Shown here: in pieces, positions 8,801 through 10,858 of the stretch | Layout of the letters: every line of letters starts with the position of its first letter | How positions within the stretch are numbered: position 1 is the stretch's first letter | Assembly (NCBI GenBank): GCA_003477045.1 | Contig: DMTS01000193.1 | Location: 1 to 10,858, forward strand | Source of the DNA: Candidatus Delongbacteria bacterium | GTDB taxonomy: Bacteria > UBA4055 | Direction: 5' to 3' | Length of the DNA stretch: 10,858 bases | Notes under the pieces: generated by a model | Told to the model about the DNA's origin: nothing | Database searches by the model: none | The model's input: only the letters and a program-made list of their open reading frames with translations | Translations under genes and position numbers: made by a program

Positions 8801-9439
8801 GAAAATTTCGATTCGGAGATAACGAATTCTTATTCAACAGGAACCGTAACCGGATCAGATGACTATACGGGTGGTTTCGCGGGATACAATTATCAGCAGG
8901 ACATTTCGAGCTTAATTGACAACTGCTACAGCAAAGGTTCAGTATCAGGTTCAGGAATAACCGGAGGGTTCTGCGCCTACAATAACAGTACGATAACGCA
9001 TTGCTTCTGGGACACTGACATTTCTGGATCAGCATCAAGCTCCGGAGGATCAGGCCGAACGACAGCGGAAATGAATTCCTACTCTACATTCGAACCTGCG
9101 GGATGGGACTTTAAGTACCTTACTGCGGACGGAACAGGAGATATTTGGTATATTGACACTATAAACAACTCAAAATACCCGTGGCTTGCATGGCAAAACC
9201 TTCCGCTGCAGCCCGCAACGAGCTATGCGATCTCATCAACGCAGTCAAGCGCGACTCTTTCCTGGGACGGAGCTCTGGGAGCGACATACGATGTGTATTC
9301 TTCTGACGATCCGAACAAAATATTCCCGGACGAATGGTATCTAGAAGCATCAGGTGTAACGGATCCGGACTGGGTCGACAACAATGTCTCTTCAGTTAGA
9401 GGGAAGTTTTACAGAACTGTTGTTGTTTATCCGTACTGA
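5885..9439 (+). CDS. Secreted GLUG beta-helix / InlB-repeat protein, 1184 residues
   Basis: The start chosen is ATG 5885, 6 bases after AAAGGAG. An in-frame ATG at 5867 would place that ribosome site inside the gene and add six charged or polar residues before the signal peptide. Residues 1-18 are the signal peptide (MKYLL, core MIATLFTLALHA, cleavage near AQ/T). Residues about 20-392 are a GLUG-motif beta-helix (repeated GGLIG followed by NC/SC and ATG units) closed by a CFWDTQTSG module. Residues 393-707 are four divergent InlB-type repeats. Residues 708-1105 are a second GLUG helix with its own CFWDTDISG module. Residues 1106-1184 are the Fn3-like tail. GLUG and InlB-type repeats are found in surface and adhesion proteins; no enzyme domain is seen. 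Adhesion or matrix function is inferred. The gene ends in a terminator about 25 bases downstream. Confidence 0.94.
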   Translation: MKYLLMIATLFTLALHAQTATPPTLGDGSIGNPYQIATLNNLYWIEQNSNVWGDNFIQTADINASSTSSWNGGQGWHSIGYSGTSFTGIYDGNGHSILSLTSSYPQYSGEYVGLFGYVGTGAEIKNLNLVGGSLTANDKIGGLAGTVYQATVTNCHSSVDITGGGTAGGLIGWSQLSTITSCSATGTVWGWSNLGGLIGYSWHDTLVSNCFATGLVSASSTAGGLIGIIEESVVKMCYATGNVQSYSASISNDRFGGFTGYAMGLNGMALIENSYALGNVSCTFSGDYIYSSMMGGFVGYNYQTPVVNCYSKGTAVGNGFVGGFSGRIITGGTYASTNCFWDTQTSGLSSSADGTGKTTAQMKTQSTFTGWDFSTPVWDIVSGAAYPFLSWQYSVNLSVISNPAQGGTVTGAGEFPPSTPVTITATPNSGFTFINWTKSGAGTIVNPNSPTTTFIVAAEAADITANFQAQLYTLTMSSNNILYGTATDNTGTGPYSAGTVVSITAVPESGYAFTGWTSSGGGTFGNINSLTTTFTMPGENVTVTANFDMGYSLAVQPDDPAGGTAADITGNSPYAENTVVNIQAAPSTDFRFLYWTSSGGGTFGDENALTTTFTMPAENITLTACFAEEFDLTINVNNVSMGSASDLTAGSPYIENTDISIQASPQDGYIFTKWTSSGGSIADITSPVTTFTMPGSNVTVTANFAVEFSSGSGTELDPYLISTPYELNNIRNYTGSLHSDKYFRQTADISLMEYSNWEPIGKIGTEFNQSFYGNYDGTGYSITNLTIDQTGTTDLGLFGVLKDGSITEVNIIDGVIISDDSRNGLIAGYCYLGSITGSTSSGIINAQGGEAGGVTGRNLEGAIENCSSSASVSGAFSVGGIAGANESGTIISCSSTGTISGTNVGVGGLVGQNSTGNVTGSYSSGNVSGRGLVGGFVGTNFSSGTINGCYSTGNVECTGTGGLGIKTGGFAGENFDSEITNSYSTGTVTGSDDYTGGFAGYNYQQDISSLIDNCYSKGSVSGSGITGGFCAYNNSTITHCFWDTDISGSASSSGGSGRTTAEMNSYSTFEPAGWDFKYLTADGTGDIWYIDTINNSKYPWLAWQNLPLQPATSYAISSTQSSATLSWDGALGATYDVYSSDDPNKIFPDEWYLEASGVTDPDWVDNNVSSVRGKFYRTVVVYPY
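5954..7060 (+). repeat. First GLUG beta-helix domain with FWD closing module
   Basis: The encoded region opens with GDGSIGNPYQIATLNNLYWI and a GIYDGNGHSI segment. Irregular units of roughly 25-35 residues of the type GGLIGxS...NCxATGxV follow (for example GGLAGTV, GGLIGWS, GGLIGYS, GGLIGII, GGFVGYN). The closing module runs CFWDTQTSG, TGKTTAQMKT, WDFSTPVWDI, YPFLSWQ. This is the pattern of GLUG-motif proteins, whose repeats are expected to stack as a right-handed parallel beta-helix. Confidence 0.85.
7061..8005 (+). repeat. Four tandem divergent InlB-type repeats, 79-80 residues each
   Basis: Four units begin near 7061, 7295, 7532 and 7772. Each ends with a GYxFTxW tryptophan motif, a glycine-rich turn (SSGGGTF in units 2 and 3), TTTFTMP and VTVTANF. 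The conserved Trp codons start at 7190, 7430, 7667 and 7904, so the periods are 80, 79 and 79 codons. Units 2 and 3 are the closest pair, with a long similar stretch from WTSSGGGTFG through TTTFTMP. Unit 1 is the most diverged (IVAAEAADITANF). This matches the divergent InlB B-repeat family of Gram-negative and FCB-type secreted proteins. Confidence 0.88.
8006..9199 (+). repeat. Second GLUG beta-helix domain with FWD closing module
   Basis: This region has the same opening and closing as the first helix domain: GSGTELDPYLISTPYELNNI, then QTADIS, FYGNYDGTGYSITNL, a series of GLUG units (GGVTGRN, GGIAGAN, GGLVGQN, GGFVGTN, GGFAGEN, GGFAGYN), and finally CFWDTDISG, SGRTTAEMNS, WDFKYL and YPWLAWQ. 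The repeat units are more regular than in the first domain. Confidence 0.85.
9200..9439 (+). other. Shared Fn3-like C-terminal domain, copy in the GLUG/InlB protein
   Basis: These bases encode residues 1106-1184. The domain follows the second beta-helix directly and ends the protein at KFYRTVVVYPY. Its landmarks match the tail of the LamG protein (5046-5270) in order and spacing. Compared with canonical Fn3 it keeps the LSWD and YDVYSS strands. Confidence 0.75.
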
Positions 9440-9464
9440 TGTTAAATCTTATTGATATTGATTT

Positions 9465-9491
9465 AAGCCCGAAATTTTTCGGGCTTTATTA
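9465..9491 (+). terminator. Intrinsic terminator after the GLUG/InlB gene
   Basis: AAGCCCGAA (9465-9473) pairs perfectly with TTCGGGCTT (9478-9486) across a four-base loop, forming a nine-pair stem with a GC-rich centre. It is followed by TATTATTTT. It lies 25 bases after the stop codon. The A-rich and T-rich flanks are partly symmetric, so it may also work for transcription on the other strand. Confidence 0.85.
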
Positions 9492-9574
9492 TTTTGAAGA
9501 TCAGAGTATCACCATGCAGTTTCGTGTCAAAAACAGATTTATTCCCCCCAAAAAGTCACAATTTACTTTCCCGT

Positions 9575-9628
9575 TTGACAATTTTGCTTTTTATCCGTAT
9601 TTTATGCTTAATTTAAACGGAGTTGGAA
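9575..9628 (+). promoter_or_regulatory. Promoter and leader of the second GLUG gene (copy 2 of the shared cassette)
   Basis: TTGACA (9575-9580), a 17-base spacer and TATTTT (9598-9603) are followed by a short leader with GGAG (9619-9622). All elements occupy the same positions relative to the start codon as in the cassette at 4287-4340. Only eight of 54 positions differ: three in the spacer and five in the leader. The leader string AATTTAAACGGAG is identical in both. The terminator at 9465-9491 isolates this promoter from the gene upstream. Confidence 0.75.
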
Positions 9629-10858
9629 GTGAATAAGTTTTTATTGATATGCGTATTGGTAATTAGTTCTGCTCTATTTTGCCAAACGCCTGAACAGCCT
9701 TCCGGCGACGGAACAGCAGTGAGTCCTTATCTGGTTGCAAATATTGCTAATTTATACTGGATCACAGCCTCCGATACCGAAGTACCTGTTCCTTCACAGT
9801 TTTCAAGATGGTCAGCTTATTACATACAAACAGTTAATATTGATGCAACTGCATCTTCGGGATGGGACAGCGGAGCAGGCTGGAGTCCGATCGGAAACCT
9901 TGCTCTAAAGTTCTACGGAACTTACAACGGTCAGAACTTCACGATTTCAGGATTATATATCAACAGACCTGCGCAGGATTATATCGGGCTGTTCGGATAC
10001 AAATCGACCGGAAGTACGGTCAGCAATCTGAATCTTAGCGGGATAAACATCTCGGGAAAAAGCTATGTCGGGGGTATTATCGGTTATCAGTACAGCAGCA
10101 ATATATACGACTGCACCGTTTCAGGAACGGTCTCTGGTGTTATAGAAACAATTGGCGGAATTGCAGGCTGCAATTACTACGGAGGAGTATCCGGATGTTC
10201 ATCCTCAGCGAACATAACCGGCGGAAAAAATACGGGCGGTATAGCAGGACTAAACTACAGCAGTTCGATCACGAACTGTAAAGCTTCAGGTACTGTCAGC
10301 GGAACAGACACTGTCGGAGGACTTTTGGGATACAACAGAGGCTCTGTTTTAAACTGCAGCGCATCAGGAAATGTAACCGGTACCGTTTATGTCGCCGGTC
10401 TTGTCGGAAATATCTACGATGGATGGGATATAAAAAACTCCTTCGCTACGGGAAATGTTTCAGGTAATGCTTATCTTGGAGGTTTTGCCGGAAGTATTCA
10501 ATATTCGGCATTGATAAGCGACTGCTATTCAACCGGAAATGTGATCCGTAACACAGGATCGGCCGACACTGTAATAGCCGGGTTCGTCGGGATGAACTAC
10601 AATGCAAAAGTGCTCAGATGCTACTCGACCGGTAGTGTCGTATATGAAGGTGCCATTAATCCGGTGAACAGAGGATTTGCAGGCTATGTCAGCACTGGAG
10701 CCGGATATCAGATGACCGCAAATTTCTGGGATATTGAAACCAGCGGTCAGACAAGCACGCTTGGAGCAGCTACGGGTAAAACGACCACAGAAATGAAAAC
10801 TCTCGCAACTTTCACGAATGCCGGATGGGATTTTGCAACGCCGGTCTGGAAGATCGTT
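9629..10858 (+). CDS. Secreted GLUG beta-helix protein, partial (410 residues in the window, C-terminus off the right edge)
   Basis: The reading frame is open from GTG 9629 to the window end (410 codons). GTG is chosen because it follows GGAG by 6 bases, because its distance from the promoter equals that of the ATG in the paralogous cassette at 4341, and because no in-frame ATG lies near. Residues 1-19 are a signal peptide (MNKF, core LLICVLVISSALFC, cleavage near CQ/T); the residue before Cys is Phe, which argues against a lipoprotein. After GDGTAVSPYLVANIANLYWI comes FYGTYNGQNFTISGL, then GLUG units (GGIIGYQ, GGIAGCN, GGIAGLN, GGLLGYN, GGFAGSI), with NFWDIETSG, TGKTTTEMKT and WDFATPVWKI at the edge. 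The layout parallels the N-terminal half of the neighbour at 5885-9439, so InlB repeats or an Fn3-like tail may follow. An exported adhesin-like role is inferred. Confidence 0.9.
   Translation, partial: MNKFLLICVLVISSALFCQTPEQPSGDGTAVSPYLVANIANLYWITASDTEVPVPSQFSRWSAYYIQTVNIDATASSGWDSGAGWSPIGNLALKFYGTYNGQNFTISGLYINRPAQDYIGLFGYKSTGSTVSNLNLSGINISGKSYVGGIIGYQYSSNIYDCTVSGTVSGVIETIGGIAGCNYYGGVSGCSSSANITGGKNTGGIAGLNYSSSITNCKASGTVSGTDTVGGLLGYNRGSVLNCSASGNVTGTVYVAGLVGNIYDGWDIKNSFATGNVSGNAYLGGFAGSIQYSALISDCYSTGNVIRNTGSADTVIAGFVGMNYNAKVLRCYSTGSVVYEGAINPVNRGFAGYVSTGAGYQMTANFWDIETSGQTSTLGAATGKTTTEMKTLATFTNAGWDFATPVWKIV

Noticed and set aside
8418..9038. Frames of 134, 68 and 86 codons inside the second beta-helix region
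   Set aside because: They are shadows of the glycine- and serine-rich GLUG repeats; the main frame has the domain signatures.
9200..9439. Type IX secretion C-terminal sorting domain
   Set aside because: The tail is Fn3-like and lacks the usual sorting-domain pattern of a short strand with GxxV and a final K-rich strand.
9544..9555. Run of six C followed by five A before the promoter at 9575
   Set aside because: It lies upstream of the -35 element and is too short to claim slippage or a protein binding site.
9439..9636. 65-codon plus-strand reading frame after the GLUG/InlB gene
   Set aside because: It runs through the terminator and the promoter cassette, has no ribosome site, and its end resembles the antecedent of the LamG gene only because the promoter DNA is duplicated.
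9629..9685. Lipoprotein signal in the second GLUG protein (Cys at residue 18)
   Set aside because: The residues before the Cys are A-L-F; Phe at the position before Cys does not fit a lipobox. An ordinary signal peptide is more likely.

Overview
The window looks like part of a bacterial surface or secreted-protein locus. It has one partial giant gene on the minus strand and four plus-strand genes, the last of them cut off by the right edge. Four of the five products begin with a signal peptide and consist of modular beta-rich extracellular domains: LamG/concanavalin-A-like domains, GLUG-motif beta-helices, divergent InlB-type repeats and Fn3-like or Ig-like domains. No replication, metabolic, RNA, phage, transposon or CRISPR feature was seen. 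The domain style, clear Shine-Dalgarno sites and moderate base composition suggest an uncultivated FCB-related lineage (Cloacimonadota, Delongbacteria or Fibrobacterota type). That placement is an inference from style; no marker gene is present.

Left part (1-4154, minus strand): one uninterrupted reading frame of 1384 codons that runs off the left edge. It has an A-A-B-B plan: two copies of a roughly 360-residue LamG-containing module, then two copies of a roughly 320-340-residue module that starts with an Ig-like segment. Its promoter (TTGATT-17-TATAAT) lies in a 186-base divergent intergenic region.

Middle (4341-5773, plus strand): a 309-residue secreted single-LamG protein with an Fn3-like tail. 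A small GNAT-family acetyltransferase follows 29 bases downstream and is the only cytoplasmic product here.

Right part (5885-10858, plus strand): a 1184-residue secreted protein made of a GLUG beta-helix, four divergent InlB repeats, a second GLUG beta-helix and an Fn3-like tail. It is closed by an intrinsic terminator at about 9465-9491. A second GLUG protein with a GTG start then continues past the right edge.

The three plus-strand secreted genes share a promoter form (TTGACA or TTGCCA, 17-base spacer, TATTTT). For two of them the whole 54-base promoter and leader is nearly the same (46 of 54 positions), at the same distance from the start codon. The LamG protein and the 1184-residue GLUG protein also share the C-terminal Fn3-like domain. 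Together this suggests a co-regulated set of exported adhesin-like or matrix-like proteins; that role is inferred.
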